A stretch of DNA of 64,000 nucleotides. Source: Rubrivivax sp. GTDB lineage: Bacteria; Pseudomonadota; Gammaproteobacteria; Burkholderiales; Burkholderiaceae_C. Shown here piece after piece: positions 9,342 through 17,326 of the stretch. The translations under genes were made by a program, and so were the position numbers. The notes beneath the pieces were generated by a model, which worked only from the letters and a program-made list of their open reading frames with translations, did no database searches and had not been told where the DNA came from. The number at the start of each line of letters is the position of its first letter. Positions within the stretch are counted from its first letter, which is position 1. The stretch covers positions 124,001-188,000 of the forward strand of contig JAEUPB010000075.1 in NCBI GenBank assembly GCA_016789955.1, read 5' to 3'.

Positions 9342-9433
9342 ACTGTAGCGGGTGAGGGCCCGCCCGGCGGGGCAACGCCTGTCGCCGTTCGGGCGGCGCT
9401 GCCGGGGCCGGCAGCCGGTGTCGACGCTACAGT
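9342..9433. repeat. 9-bp inverted repeat spanning a divergent promoter region
   Basis: ACTGTAGCG at 9342-9350 and its reverse complement CGCTACAGT at 9425-9433 bracket the gap between the minus-strand regulator and the plus-strand M20 gene. Read toward each gene, each arm contains TACAGT, a possible -10 element; a near-identical CTACAGTC occurs 33 bp upstream of the AraC gene at 47841. The arms may therefore be two promoters facing away from each other or sites for one regulator. I see no good -35 partners. Confidence 0.35.
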
Positions 9434-9531
9434 CGCCGCGACCGCACCATCGATGGACCTGGAGACCCGCGCGATGCCCCCGATGCCCCACCGCAGACAC
9501 GCGATGCGGGCCGCTGCCGCGCGACCCGCCG

Positions 9532-10704
9532 ATGGATGACGCCATCCCCCTGCTCGAGCGGCTCGTGGCCACGCCCAGCCAGGCCGGGCTGGACGACCTC
9601 GGCGCGATCGTCGGCGTGATCCTCGAGCAGCTGCGGCGCTGGCGCGTGCCGCACGCGGTCGTCGGCCGCTCCGGGCGCCCGCGCGCGATCGTCATCAACC
9701 CGCCGCGCGATGCCGGCGACGAGGTGCTGCTGCTGAACGCCTGCGTCGACACCGCGCCGGTAGGAGACCGCACGGCGTGGCGCCACGACCCGTTCGCCGC
9801 CGACGTCGCGGACGGCTGGATGATCGGCCGCGGCGTCGCGGACTCCAAGGCGGCGGTGGCCAACTTCTGTGAACTGGCGCGGCACGTGTCGCTGAACCCG
9901 ACGCGCGGCGCGCCGCACCCACGTCGCCGCGTGACCATCGTCTTCGACTGCGACGAGCACAGCGGCCGCTTCGGCGGTATCCGCGACGTCGTGCGCGTGC
10001 ACGGCTTCCCGGCCCACTGCGCGATCGGCTACCCGGGCCGCGACGAGATCGTCGCCGGCTCACGCGGCTACTGGCGCACGGTGCTCACGCTGCGCGGCGC
10101 GATGGGCCACTCCGGCAGCGAGACCGTGCCGGCCGAACTCGCCACGCGCAAGCTCGCAAAGCTGCTGCAGCGGCTCGACGAGATCGCCGCGCCGCCCGAC
10201 GACCCCGGGCGCTTCCCGCTCGGCCCGCGCGCATCGGCGACCTGGGTGCGCACCGGCGCGCGCACGCACTCGGTCACCGCGTCGCGCATCGACGTCGCGA
10301 TCGACGTGCGGCTCACGCCGGATTTCGATGCCGCGGCCGCCCAGGCGGCGATCGACGGCATCCTGGCCGACATCGCCGCGACGATCGGCGGCGCGCACCC
10401 GTCGCGCTACGCAACACCGCGGAGCTGGCCGGCCTATCGCACGCCCGACGACGCGCTGCTGCCGCGGCTGATGCAGCGTGCGGCCGAGGCCGTGACGGGC
10501 ACGCGGCCGCCGCTGGTCACCTGCGGCCCCAGCAACATCGGCAACTTCCTCGCGAGCCGCGGCACGCAGGTCCTGGCCGGCTACGGCGTGGACTGCCGCG
10601 GCGTGCACGGCGCCGACGAGGCGGCGCGGCTGGACTCGATGACGCCAGTGCGTGCGGTGTATGCGGAGGCCGTGCGGCGTTACCTGGCCGGCCAAGAGCC
10701 CTGA
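9532..10704 (+). CDS. M20-family metallopeptidase/deacylase with altered metal ligands
   Basis: Cytosolic hydrolase of 390 residues, start at MDDAIPLLERL. The M20 frame is clear: NACVDTAP (70-77), GRGVADSKAA (100-108), DCDEHSGRFGG (139-149), the lid-domain GAMGHSGSE stretch and a C-terminal GVHGADE. Two usual zinc ligands are changed: the His of HxD is Cys71, and the second Glu of the EE pair is His143, while Asp104 and the catalytic Glu142 remain. Family members remove acyl or aminoacyl groups (ArgE, DapE, carboxypeptidase G2). The substrate is unknown, and the site may bind a different metal or only one ion. The gene stands alone, divergent from the large regulator. Confidence 0.82.
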   Translation: MDDAIPLLERLVATPSQAGLDDLGAIVGVILEQLRRWRVPHAVVGRSGRPRAIVINPPRDAGDEVLLLNACVDTAPVGDRTAWRHDPFAADVADGWMIGRGVADSKAAVANFCELARHVSLNPTRGAPHPRRRVTIVFDCDEHSGRFGGIRDVVRVHGFPAHCAIGYPGRDEIVAGSRGYWRTVLTLRGAMGHSGSETVPAELATRKLAKLLQRLDEIAAPPDDPGRFPLGPRASATWVRTGARTHSVTASRIDVAIDVRLTPDFDAAAAQAAIDGILADIAATIGGAHPSRYATPRSWPAYRTPDDALLPRLMQRAAEAVTGTRPPLVTCGPSNIGNFLASRGTQVLAGYGVDCRGVHGADEAARLDSMTPVRAVYAEAVRRYLAGQEP

Positions 10705-10804
10705 GGTCTCCCTAGGTCGTGCTGCGCGGGCCCCCCGCGTGGGGGAGGCGGGGGCGCCGGCTCGGCCATAGCATGACACGGTCTCGTGTCCGCCGTGCCT
10801 CGCC

Positions 10805-11161
10805 ATGTCCCTGTTCACGATGATCGCGCTGGCCCTGTTCTCCCTCGTGGTGGTGCTGGCGTTGCGCTGGGCAGTGAGGGCCGCGTTGTGGCAGCGTCCG
10901 GCGCAGCGTTCGCGGGCGCGCCGGTACGGCCCGGCCCCGGCCTGGTCGTACGCCGGATCGGGTCGCGGCTCGCGCCCCGACCGCCCGTGGACGTCCGGCG
11001 ACCTCGCGGATCCGGAGGACGTGGCCGACCTCGTGACCTCGTGGGCCGACTCCCACAGGTCGCGCTCTTCCGATTCGGCGTTGGCTTGCTCGTCGACCGA
11101 CCGGGATTCCGGCGGCGCCTCCTGCTCCGCTGACACCGGTTCGTCGGCCGATCTGTCCTGA
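10805..11161 (+). CDS. Small putative membrane protein, unknown
   Basis: 118-residue reading frame starting with one convincing hydrophobic helix (MSLFTMIALALFSLVVVLAL) followed by an Arg-rich stretch and a Ser/Asp-rich acidic tail with two Cys. Codon third positions are strongly GC-biased as in neighbouring genes, though no good ribosome-binding site is seen. An antisense frame overlaps it, but that has no start signal or recognisable feature. It resembles no family I know; a single-pass inner membrane protein with a disordered cytoplasmic or periplasmic tail is the safest reading. Confidence 0.45.
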   Translation: MSLFTMIALALFSLVVVLALRWAVRAALWQRPAQRSRARRYGPAPAWSYAGSGRGSRPDRPWTSGDLADPEDVADLVTSWADSHRSRSSDSALACSSTDRDSGGASCSADTGSSADLS

Positions 11162-11192
11162 CCGTGGGTACGCGCCTCGAGCGGGGAACTCG

Positions 11193-12092
11193 TCAGCTCG
11201 TGGCCGGGCACCCCGCCGTCAGCAGCCAGCCGGCCAGCGGGCCCACGTTCGTCAGCGCACCGTCGGGGCCGATGTAGTAGACGGCGTTGTCCGTCGCCGA
11301 GACGCCGACGTACGAGCGCGTGCCGGCGTAGTAGCGGTAGTAGTAGGTCTGGTAGACCTGCGACGTCGGCATCGCAGCGCCCGCGGCCGGCGCGAACAGC
11401 GTGGCGTAGCGCGTCTGCGCCCAGTCGAACAGGCAGTCGGCCGAGGCGAGCGAGTTGACTCGGTTGCCCTCCATGCGCAGGATGGGCGCCGAGAACACCT
11501 GCAGCACGCCGTCGATGACCTTCGGGAAGTAGGAACTGTAGTTCTGCCCGGTGTACCAGCCTTCGAGGTTCACCGTGCCGGGGGCCTGGCTCGGCATCCA
11601 GTTCGGGATGTTGAGCCCGATGTTGTAGACGTTGTCGTAGCTGACGAAGTAGTTGCGCCCGGCCACCAGCAGCACCGGCGGGAAGCGGCCACCGAGGTCG
11701 CCGCCGGCGCCGTCGGCGACGAAGCTGCCGCGCGCCAGCAACGCGCCCGAAGCGTTGTTCTCGCGCACCTCGAAGGTGACCGTGCGCGACGCCACCGGGC
11801 CTTGCTGCGTCGGGCTGCCGACGTTGCGGAAGGTCGAGAAGTGGCCGTCGAGCGTGTGGCTGTAGGCCGGCGTGTAGACCCAGCCGATGTTGCTGTTGGC
11901 GAAGGCCAGGAACGGCGGTGCGCCGTCGCCGTTGATGCTGGCGACGACGCTGCTGGCCTGCGCGAGGGTGGCTGCCGCGAGGCCCGCGGCGGCGAGCACG
12001 GCGCGCATCGCGCGCGTGGCTCGGCGGGCAGCACGGTGCGCGGCCAGGTGCAGGCCGGCGGAGAGGGCGGTGAGGAGCGGTGCGGTGTTCAT
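11193..12092 (-). CDS. Secreted protein with Burkholderiales-type YYYRYY tail domain
   Basis: 299 residues from the ATG at 12092 (MNTAPLLTALSAG); a shorter start at 12008 (MRAVLAAAG) would give a cleaner signal peptide ending AQA. The first two-thirds is a beta-rich domain with GWVYTPAYSHTLDG, FEVREN and YFVSYDNVYN motifs, resembling carbohydrate-associated or DUF4082-like sandwiches. After it comes a short domain with CLFDWAQTRYATLF, YYYRYYAGTRSYVGVS, VYYIGPDG, and a final Cys in LLTAGC; two Cys bracket the domain and could pair. I recall this tail from many otherwise unrelated exported betaproteobacterial proteins but know no name for it. Function unknown. Confidence 0.75.
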   Translation of the reverse strand: MNTAPLLTALSAGLHLAAHRAARRATRAMRAVLAAAGLAAATLAQASSVVASINGDGAPPFLAFANSNIGWVYTPAYSHTLDGHFSTFRNVGSPTQQGPVASRTVTFEVRENNASGALLARGSFVADGAGGDLGGRFPPVLLVAGRNYFVSYDNVYNIGLNIPNWMPSQAPGTVNLEGWYTGQNYSSYFPKVIDGVLQVFSAPILRMEGNRVNSLASADCLFDWAQTRYATLFAPAAGAAMPTSQVYQTYYYRYYAGTRSYVGVSATDNAVYYIGPDGALTNVGPLAGWLLTAGCPATS

Positions 12093-12219
12093 GGTGCGTA
12101 GCATCGCGGCGGGGGCCACCCCGGGCAAGCGCGCGCAGGTGACACGCGGGTGACGTTGCCGCCCCTGCGTCACCCGGGATCACGCCTCTGGCACCATCCC
12201 CTCGACGCCTCGCCTGCCC

Positions 12220-12690
12220 ATGCAGATCGTTCCCGCCACCGCCGATCACGTCGCCGCGCTCGCGCGGCTGCGCGTGGCCCTGCTCGAGGAGACCGGTGCC
12301 GCACTCGATGCAGCCGAGCGCGCGGCGCTGCTGCGCGACAACGAGGCGTTCTACGCCGGCCGCCTCGCGGCGCCGGACTGGCGCTCGTGGGTGGCGTTGT
12401 TCGAGGGCGAGGTGGGTGCCGTCGGCACGATGGCGCTGTGGCCGAGGCCCCCGTACCCCGGCAACCCGGCGGGCCTGGACGCCTACCTGCTCAACATGTA
12501 CACGGCTCCGGCCCGCCGCGGCCGCGGCGCCGCCACCGCGATCCTCGGCGCCGCGCTCGACTGGGCGCGCGGGCAGGGCGCGCGCAAGGTCGTGCTGCAC
12601 GCCACCGACGACGGCCGCCGCCTGTATGCGCGGCATGGCTTCGTCGCGTCGGCGCAGTACATGGAACTGGCGTGGCCGGCGCCGGCGTGA
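12220..12690 (+). CDS. GNAT family N-acetyltransferase
   Basis: 156 residues covering one complete GNAT fold. The acetyl-CoA pyrophosphate loop is MYTAPARRGRGAATAIL around residues 92-108, preceded by the beta-4 strand AYLLN and followed by KVVLHAT and the LYARHGFVAS motif of the last helix and strand. Such enzymes move an acetyl group from acetyl-CoA to an amine on a small molecule, antibiotic or protein. The acceptor cannot be read. The gene is monocistronic or loosely followed by the small exported protein 50 bp downstream. Confidence 0.85.
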   Translation: MQIVPATADHVAALARLRVALLEETGAALDAAERAALLRDNEAFYAGRLAAPDWRSWVALFEGEVGAVGTMALWPRPPYPGNPAGLDAYLLNMYTAPARRGRGAATAILGAALDWARGQGARKVVLHATDDGRRLYARHGFVASAQYMELAWPAPA

Positions 12691-12740
12691 TCGGCGTGCC
12701 GCCGCACAATCGCCGTTCGGATCGACGACGGGAGCGTGCG

Positions 12741-13025
12741 ATGGATCGACTGCGGCAAGGCCTGGCCCTCGCGCTGGTGTGCGCTGCCACGGCGGCGGCA
12801 GCGGAAGGCACCGGGTCGTCGGCGATGGCCTCTGCTTCCGCGGTGGCGGGCAAGGCCCAGAAGGGCGCGATGAAGGTTCAGGACGCCGCCGTGCGCGGCG
12901 TGAAGACCGGCGCCAACGCCGTGGCCCGCGGTGCCAGCGCCGCCGGCGCGGCGGTGAACAAGGGCGCGCGCAAGGTCGGGTTGCCGGCCGGGCAAGCGAA
13001 GCCGCAACCCGACACGCCGAACTGA
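12741..13025 (+). CDS. Small exported Ala/Gly/Lys-rich protein
   Basis: 94 residues. An SD-like GGGAG lies a few bases before the ATG. The signal peptide is clear: MDRLRQ, a short hydrophobic core and a cut after AAA near residue 20. The mature part is a low-complexity helix-prone string of repeating units such as KGAMKVQDAAVRGVKTGA and KGARKVG, rich in Ala, Gly, Lys and Val, ending in a Pro-rich tail. It resembles periplasmic histone-like or LEA-like small proteins, but no family assignment is possible. Confidence 0.6.
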   Translation: MDRLRQGLALALVCAATAAAAEGTGSSAMASASAVAGKAQKGAMKVQDAAVRGVKTGANAVARGASAAGAAVNKGARKVGLPAGQAKPQPDTPN

Positions 13026-13053
13026 ACGCCACGCACGACGCCCGGGACCGGGT

Positions 13054-14976
13054 TCAAATCTGCACGCGCGTTCCGAGCTCGACCACGGCGTTGTCCGGGA
13101 GCCGGAAGTAGCCCACCGCGCCGCCGGCCTGCCGGCTCATCGCGGCGTAGAGCCGATCGGCCCAGCGAGCCAGGCCTGCGCGCGGCTTCGGCACCACCGT
13201 CTCGCGGCTCAGGAAGTAGCTGGTCTCGAACGGGTCGATCGTGACGCCGTCGCCCAGCGACACGCGGGCCAGTGCGCGCGGCACGTCGGGGCTCTCCATG
13301 AAGCCGCAGTCCAGCACCACCTGCCAGAAGCCGTGCGGCAGCGCGGTGACCTGTGCGCGGCGCACATCGTCCACCCACGGCTGCTCGACGAAGCGCACGC
13401 TCAGCACGACGTTCCGCTCGTGCAGCACCTGGTTGTGCTTCAGGTTGTGCAGCAGCGCCTGCGGCACCACGCCCGGCTCGGCCACGAGGTAGACGGCGGT
13501 GCGCCGGGCGCGCGGCAGCGGGGCGTCCATCGTCGAGGTGAAGTCCGCCAGCGGGATCGCGTCCGTGCGCAGCTGCTCGAGCAGCAGGCGGCGGCCGCGC
13601 CACCACACCAGCATGAGCGCCGTCATCACGAGGCCCAGCGCCACCGTGAACCAGCCGCCGTCGAGGAACTTGGCCGAGCAGCCTGCCACCAGCAGGAGGT
13701 CGATGGCGCCGAACACCGCCGTGGCCCCGGCGGCCACGCCCGCGTGCAGGCCCCAGGCGCGGCGCACCACCACCCACGTCAGCACCGTCGTGATCAGCAT
13801 CGTCAGCGTCACCGCGATGCCGTAGGCGCTGGCCAGCGCCGACGAGCTGCGGAAGGCCAGCACCACCGCCACCACGCCCACCAGCAGCAACACGTTGACG
13901 CGCGGCATGTAGATCTGCCCGGCCTCGCCGGCCGACGTGTGGCGCACCACCATGCGCGGCAGGAAACCCAGCTGCACGGCCTGCCGCGTGACCGAGTAGG
14001 CCCCGGAGATCACCGCCTGCGACGCGATGATCGCCGCCAGCGTGGCCAGCACCAGCGCCGGCACGAGCATCGCCTGCGGGAACATCCGGTAGAACGGGTT
14101 CTCCAGCGCATCGGGCTCGGCGATCAGCAGAGCGCCCTGGCCCATGTAGTTCAGCGCCAGGGCCGGCAGCACGAGTCCGCTCCATGCGAGGCGGATCGGC
14201 CGACGTCCGAAGTGCCCCATGTCGGCATACAGCGCCTCCGCGCCGGTGATCGCCAGCACCACGGCGCCCACCGTCAGGAGCAGGCCCGGGCCGCGCTCGG
14301 CGAGGAAGGTGATCGCATGCAGCGGGTTCAGCGCCGCGAGGATCTGCGGCGCGCGAAAGATCTGCGCGATGCCGGTGATGGCGAGCACGACGAACCACAC
14401 CGTGATCACCGGCCCGAACCAGCGGCCCACGCTCGCGGTGCCGCGGCGCTGCACGACGAACAGCACGATGAGGATCACCACGCTGGCCGGCACGATGGCG
14501 TCGGCGAGGCTCGGTGCCACCACCTGCAGTCCCTCCATCGCGCCGAGCACCGAGATGGCCGGCGTCAGCAGCGAGTCGCCGTAGAACAGCGCCGCGCCCA
14601 GCACGCCCAGCACCAGCAGCGCGGTGCGCAGCCGCGGCTGCTCGCGCACCGCACCGGCGGCCAGTGCCGCCAGCGCGAACACGCCGCCTTCGCCGTGGTT
14701 GTCGGCGCGCAGCACGAGGATCACGTACTTCAGCGTGACGACGATCATCAGCGCCCACAGGATCGTGGAGACCGCGCCGATCAGGTGCGGCGCATCCAGC
14801 GGCACGCCGGTGGCCGGCGCGAACACCTCCTTCATCGTGTACAGCGGGCTGGTGCCGATGTCGCCGTAGACGACGCCGATGGCGCCCAGCGTGAGCGCCG
14901 CGGTGCCCTGGCGGGCGGGCGAGGCGAGCACAGATGCGGTCGGGTGCGGGCCGGCGGCGGTGTCGGTGCTGTTCAT
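13054..14976 (-). CDS. kup: KUP-system potassium uptake transporter
   Basis: Inner-membrane K+ importer of 640 residues, full family length. The hallmark [14 protein letters not shown] lies near residue 35, followed by about twelve hydrophobic helices and a hydrophilic C-terminal domain of roughly 150 residues. Other family motifs seen are [11 protein letters not shown] and [14 protein letters not shown]. It follows the KdpE-like regulator with only 24 bp between them, yet has its own copy of an 18-base motif 22 bp before the ATG, so it may be both read through and separately controlled. kdpFABC, the usual partner of a KdpDE pair, is not in the window. Confidence 0.96.
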   Translation of the reverse strand: MNSTDTAAGPHPTASVLASPARQGTAALTLGAIGVVYGDIGTSPLYTMKEVFAPATGVPLDAPHLIGAVSTILWALMIVVTLKYVILVLRADNHGEGGVFALAALAAGAVREQPRLRTALLVLGVLGAALFYGDSLLTPAISVLGAMEGLQVVAPSLADAIVPASVVILIVLFVVQRRGTASVGRWFGPVITVWFVVLAITGIAQIFRAPQILAALNPLHAITFLAERGPGLLLTVGAVVLAITGAEALYADMGHFGRRPIRLAWSGLVLPALALNYMGQGALLIAEPDALENPFYRMFPQAMLVPALVLATLAAIIASQAVISGAYSVTRQAVQLGFLPRMVVRHTSAGEAGQIYMPRVNVLLLVGVVAVVLAFRSSSALASAYGIAVTLTMLITTVLTWVVVRRAWGLHAGVAAGATAVFGAIDLLLVAGCSAKFLDGGWFTVALGLVMTALMLVWWRGRRLLLEQLRTDAIPLADFTSTMDAPLPRARRTAVYLVAEPGVVPQALLHNLKHNQVLHERNVVLSVRFVEQPWVDDVRRAQVTALPHGFWQVVLDCGFMESPDVPRALARVSLGDGVTIDPFETSYFLSRETVVPKPRAGLARWADRLYAAMSRQAGGAVGYFRLPDNAVVELGTRVQI

Positions 14977-14998
14977 GCCGCGAGCGTCGCCGCCCGCG

Positions 14999-15016
14999 CA
15001 TCAGGAACGCATAAGG
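14999..15016 (-). promoter_or_regulatory. 18-base motif upstream of kup (copy 1)
   Basis: Read on the minus strand this is CCTTATGCGTTCCTGATG. It matches the element at 17277-17294 at 16 of 18 positions, differing only at the first base and one internal base. It ends 22 bp before the kup ATG and overlaps the last codons and stop of the response regulator. Position and conservation suggest an operator or promoter element, most simply a site for the adjacent KdpE-like regulator. Confidence 0.55.
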
Positions 15017-15723
15017 ACCGTCGCGTCGGGGTCGGCGCGCAGCCGGTAGCCCACGCCCGGCTCGGTGAGCAGCCGCTCGGGCTGCGCCGGATCGGCCTCG
15101 AGCTTGGCGCGCAGCTGCCCCATGTAGAGTCGCAGGTAGTGCGTGTGGCCGATGAACTCGGCGCCCCACACGTCGGCCAGCAGCTGCCGGTGCGTCACCA
15201 CCTGCCCGGCGCTGCGCACCAGCCGTGCGAGCAGCGCGAACTCGGTGGGCGTGAGGTGCACCGGCGCGCCGTCGCGCTGCACGCTGCGCGTGGCCAGGTC
15301 CACCGCCAGCGGGCCGTCCTCGTAGCGCGTGACGGCCGGCTGTGCGGTGGTGCCGCGGTGGCGCAAGGCCACGCGCAGCCGCGCCAGCAGTTCGCCGATG
15401 GCGAAAGGCTTGACGAGGTAGTCGTCGGCGCCGGCGTCGAGCAGCGCCACCTTGTCGGCTTCGGCGTGGCGCGCGGAGATGACGACCACGGCGGCGCGGC
15501 GCCCCTGCCGGCGCAGCGCGGCCAGCACCGCGGCGCCGTCGCCGTCGGGCAGGCCGAGGTCCAGCAGCACGAGGTCGAACGCGTCGGGCGCGGCGTGCGC
15601 GAGCTGCGCCAGTGCGTCGGCCTGGCTGGCGGCCGTGCGCACGAGGTAGCCCGCGGCTTCGAGCGCGTCGCGCAGCGTGGCGCGCAGCTCGCGGTCGTCC
15701 TCGACGAGCAGCACGGTGGTCAT
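15001..15723 (-). CDS. OmpR/KdpE-type response regulator
   Basis: 240-residue two-component regulator. Receiver domain at about 1-115 with acidic pocket VEDD, phospho-acceptor Asp in LVLLDLGLPDGDG, conserved ISAR and the KPF lysine; winged-helix DNA-binding domain from about 135, with LTPTEFALLARLV, THRQLLADVWG and a C-terminal GVGYRLRAD. The HYLRLYMGQLRAKLEADP stretch is especially KdpE-like. It starts two bases after the kinase stop codon, so the pair is translationally linked. The probable target is kup, whose upstream motif overlaps this gene's own stop. Confidence 0.9.
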   Translation of the reverse strand: MTTVLLVEDDRELRATLRDALEAAGYLVRTAASQADALAQLAHAAPDAFDLVLLDLGLPDGDGAAVLAALRRQGRRAAVVVISARHAEADKVALLDAGADDYLVKPFAIGELLARLRVALRHRGTTAQPAVTRYEDGPLAVDLATRSVQRDGAPVHLTPTEFALLARLVRSAGQVVTHRQLLADVWGAEFIGHTHYLRLYMGQLRAKLEADPAQPERLLTEPGVGYRLRADPDATVLMRS

Positions 15724-15725
15724 GC

Positions 15726-17252
15726 TCAGGCGTCCACGGTGCTGACCGCCGGCACCTCGCGCACCGGCAGCCAGCATTCGAAGGCGCTGCCGCCATGCCC
15801 GCGCGCGCGCAGCCGCAGCTCGCCGCCGTGCGCTTGCGCGATGGCTCGGCACACCGCCAGCCCCACGCCGCTGCCCGGGCGCTCGGGCGCCGCGGGGCGG
15901 CCGGCCATCGGCTCGGCGCCGCGCTGCCACGGCTCGAACACCTGGTCGCGCGAGGCCGGCGCGATGCCCGGGCCGCGGTCGCGCACCGCCAGCACCAGCT
16001 GATCGCCGTGGCGGCGCGCCAGCACCTCCACCGGCGTGCCGTCGGGGCTGTACTTCAGCGCGTTGTCGATCAGGTTGTCGAGCAGCTGCGCGATCAGCAG
16101 CGGGTCGCACCACACCAGCGGCAGCCCGGGCTCCAGGCGCACCCGCAGCCGGGCCTGCGCCTCAGGCGTGCGGGCGTGGCGCATCACCGCGCCGATCAGT
16201 TCCTCGGCCGACTCCCAGTCGCAGCGCAGCGGCACCCCGGGGGCGTCGAGCCGCGCGAGCTGCAGCGCGTTCTCGGTCATGCGCGCCAGGCGCCGTGCCT
16301 CGTCGGCGATGCGCGCGGCGAGCACACGGCGCGGCTCGGGGGCGAGCTGCGCGGCCTGGTCCTGCAGCGAGGTGGCTGCGCCGAGGATGGTGGCCAGCGG
16401 CGTGCGGAAGTCGTGCGAGAGCGCCGCCAGCAGCGCGTTGCGCACGCCCTGCGCCTGCGCGCGCTCGTCGGCCGCCGCGGCGGCGCGCTGCACGGCGCGC
16501 CGGTGCAGCGCCGCGCCGAGCTGGTCGCAAAGCCCCTGCAGGTGGGCCACGGCCACGGCCGGCGGCCGCCGCGCGCCCAGGCCGTGCAGCAGCGCCGCAC
16601 CCTGGGCCGCCGAACGGCCGGCGGCGCCACGCAGCGGCAGGTAGGTGTCGGGCTGCTCGACATGTCGCAGGCTGCCGGGCCCGAGCGCATGGCCTTGCCG
16701 CACGCAATGCGCCAGACCCGCGCGCTGGTTGGCGTCTGCCGCGCCGATGCAGGGGCCGGTGTCGGCGGTGCCGGCGGTGGCCACGAGCACGGTGGCTGGC
16801 ACGCCCGCGGCGGCCTCCAGCAGCGTGCGCAGCGTGCCGGCCTCGGCCAGCGGGTCGTCGCTGTCGCGCAGGCGTTCGCCGAACTCGCGCAACGCGGCCT
16901 CGCGGCGCGCCGCGTCGGCGGCGGCCTCGGCGTGCCGTCGCTGGCGGGCCATCAGCACCGCCACCAGCGTGTTGACGACGCCGATGGCCAACAGCAGCCA
17001 CGCGTGCTGCGCCAGGCCCACTGCCAACGTGTGCCGGGGCTCGACGAAGCACCAGTTGAAGGCGACCACGGCGCCCGCTCCGGCCAGCACGCCGGCCCAG
17101 GCCGGCAGCAGCGGCGCGGCCAGCGCCGACGTGGCCACGAGCACCATCGCGAGGTTGGCGAGGTCGACGCTGCCGTCCAGCGCGGCCATCGCGGCGAAGC
17201 CGGCAGCCCACAGCACACCGGCGATCAGGGCATGGCGCCACGCGTTGCGCAT
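15726..17252 (-). CDS. KdpD-like sensor histidine kinase lacking the N-terminal KdpD/Usp domains
   Basis: 508 residues from the ATG at 17252 (MRNAWRHAL); an in-frame ATG at 17279 adds nine residues. It begins with the four-helix membrane module typical of KdpD (FNWCFVEPRHTLAVG is the family landmark), then a GAF-like linker, a HisKA helix with the phospho-His in ALSHDFRTPLA, and a HATPase domain with N box DNLIDNALKYSPDG, G1 DRGPGIAP and G2 GSGVGLAVC. E. coli KdpD is about 890 residues and starts with a KdpD plus Usp domain region of about 400 residues; that half is absent and no fragment of it precedes this gene, since corA lies there. The 17252 start is preferred because it puts the upstream motif at the same distance as in kup. 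Confidence 0.88.
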   Translation of the reverse strand: MRNAWRHALIAGVLWAAGFAAMAALDGSVDLANLAMVLVATSALAAPLLPAWAGVLAGAGAVVAFNWCFVEPRHTLAVGLAQHAWLLLAIGVVNTLVAVLMARQRRHAEAAADAARREAALREFGERLRDSDDPLAEAGTLRTLLEAAAGVPATVLVATAGTADTGPCIGAADANQRAGLAHCVRQGHALGPGSLRHVEQPDTYLPLRGAAGRSAAQGAALLHGLGARRPPAVAVAHLQGLCDQLGAALHRRAVQRAAAAADERAQAQGVRNALLAALSHDFRTPLATILGAATSLQDQAAQLAPEPRRVLAARIADEARRLARMTENALQLARLDAPGVPLRCDWESAEELIGAVMRHARTPEAQARLRVRLEPGLPLVWCDPLLIAQLLDNLIDNALKYSPDGTPVEVLARRHGDQLVLAVRDRGPGIAPASRDQVFEPWQRGAEPMAGRPAAPERPGSGVGLAVCRAIAQAHGGELRLRARGHGGSAFECWLPVREVPAVSTVDA

Positions 17253-17276
17253 GGCGCCGGACGATGCGCGCGCCGG

Positions 17277-17294
17277 CATCAGGAAAGCATAAGC
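17277..17294 (-). promoter_or_regulatory. 18-base motif upstream of KdpD-like kinase (copy 2)
   Basis: Minus-strand reading GCTTATGCTTTCCTGATG, the second copy of the element before kup. It lies 24 bp upstream of the preferred kinase start, almost the same spacing as the kup copy. If the longer kinase start at 17279 were used, the motif would overlap that start codon, which argues against it. Likely an autoregulatory site of the two-component pair. Confidence 0.55.
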
Positions 17295-17326
17295 GGCGCC
17301 GCCGCGATCGGAGATCCCGCCGGTGG

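Noticed and set aside
10060-13032. Long minus-strand open frame of about 990 codons
   Set aside because: It runs antisense to the M20 peptidase and GNAT genes, and its product is Arg/Ala/His-rich without any domain; an artefact of GC-rich codon use.
13333-16002. 889-codon plus-strand open frame opposite kup and the response regulator
   Set aside because: Low-complexity, His/Arg/Gln-rich product and no start signal; the minus strand holds well-formed kup and regulator genes.
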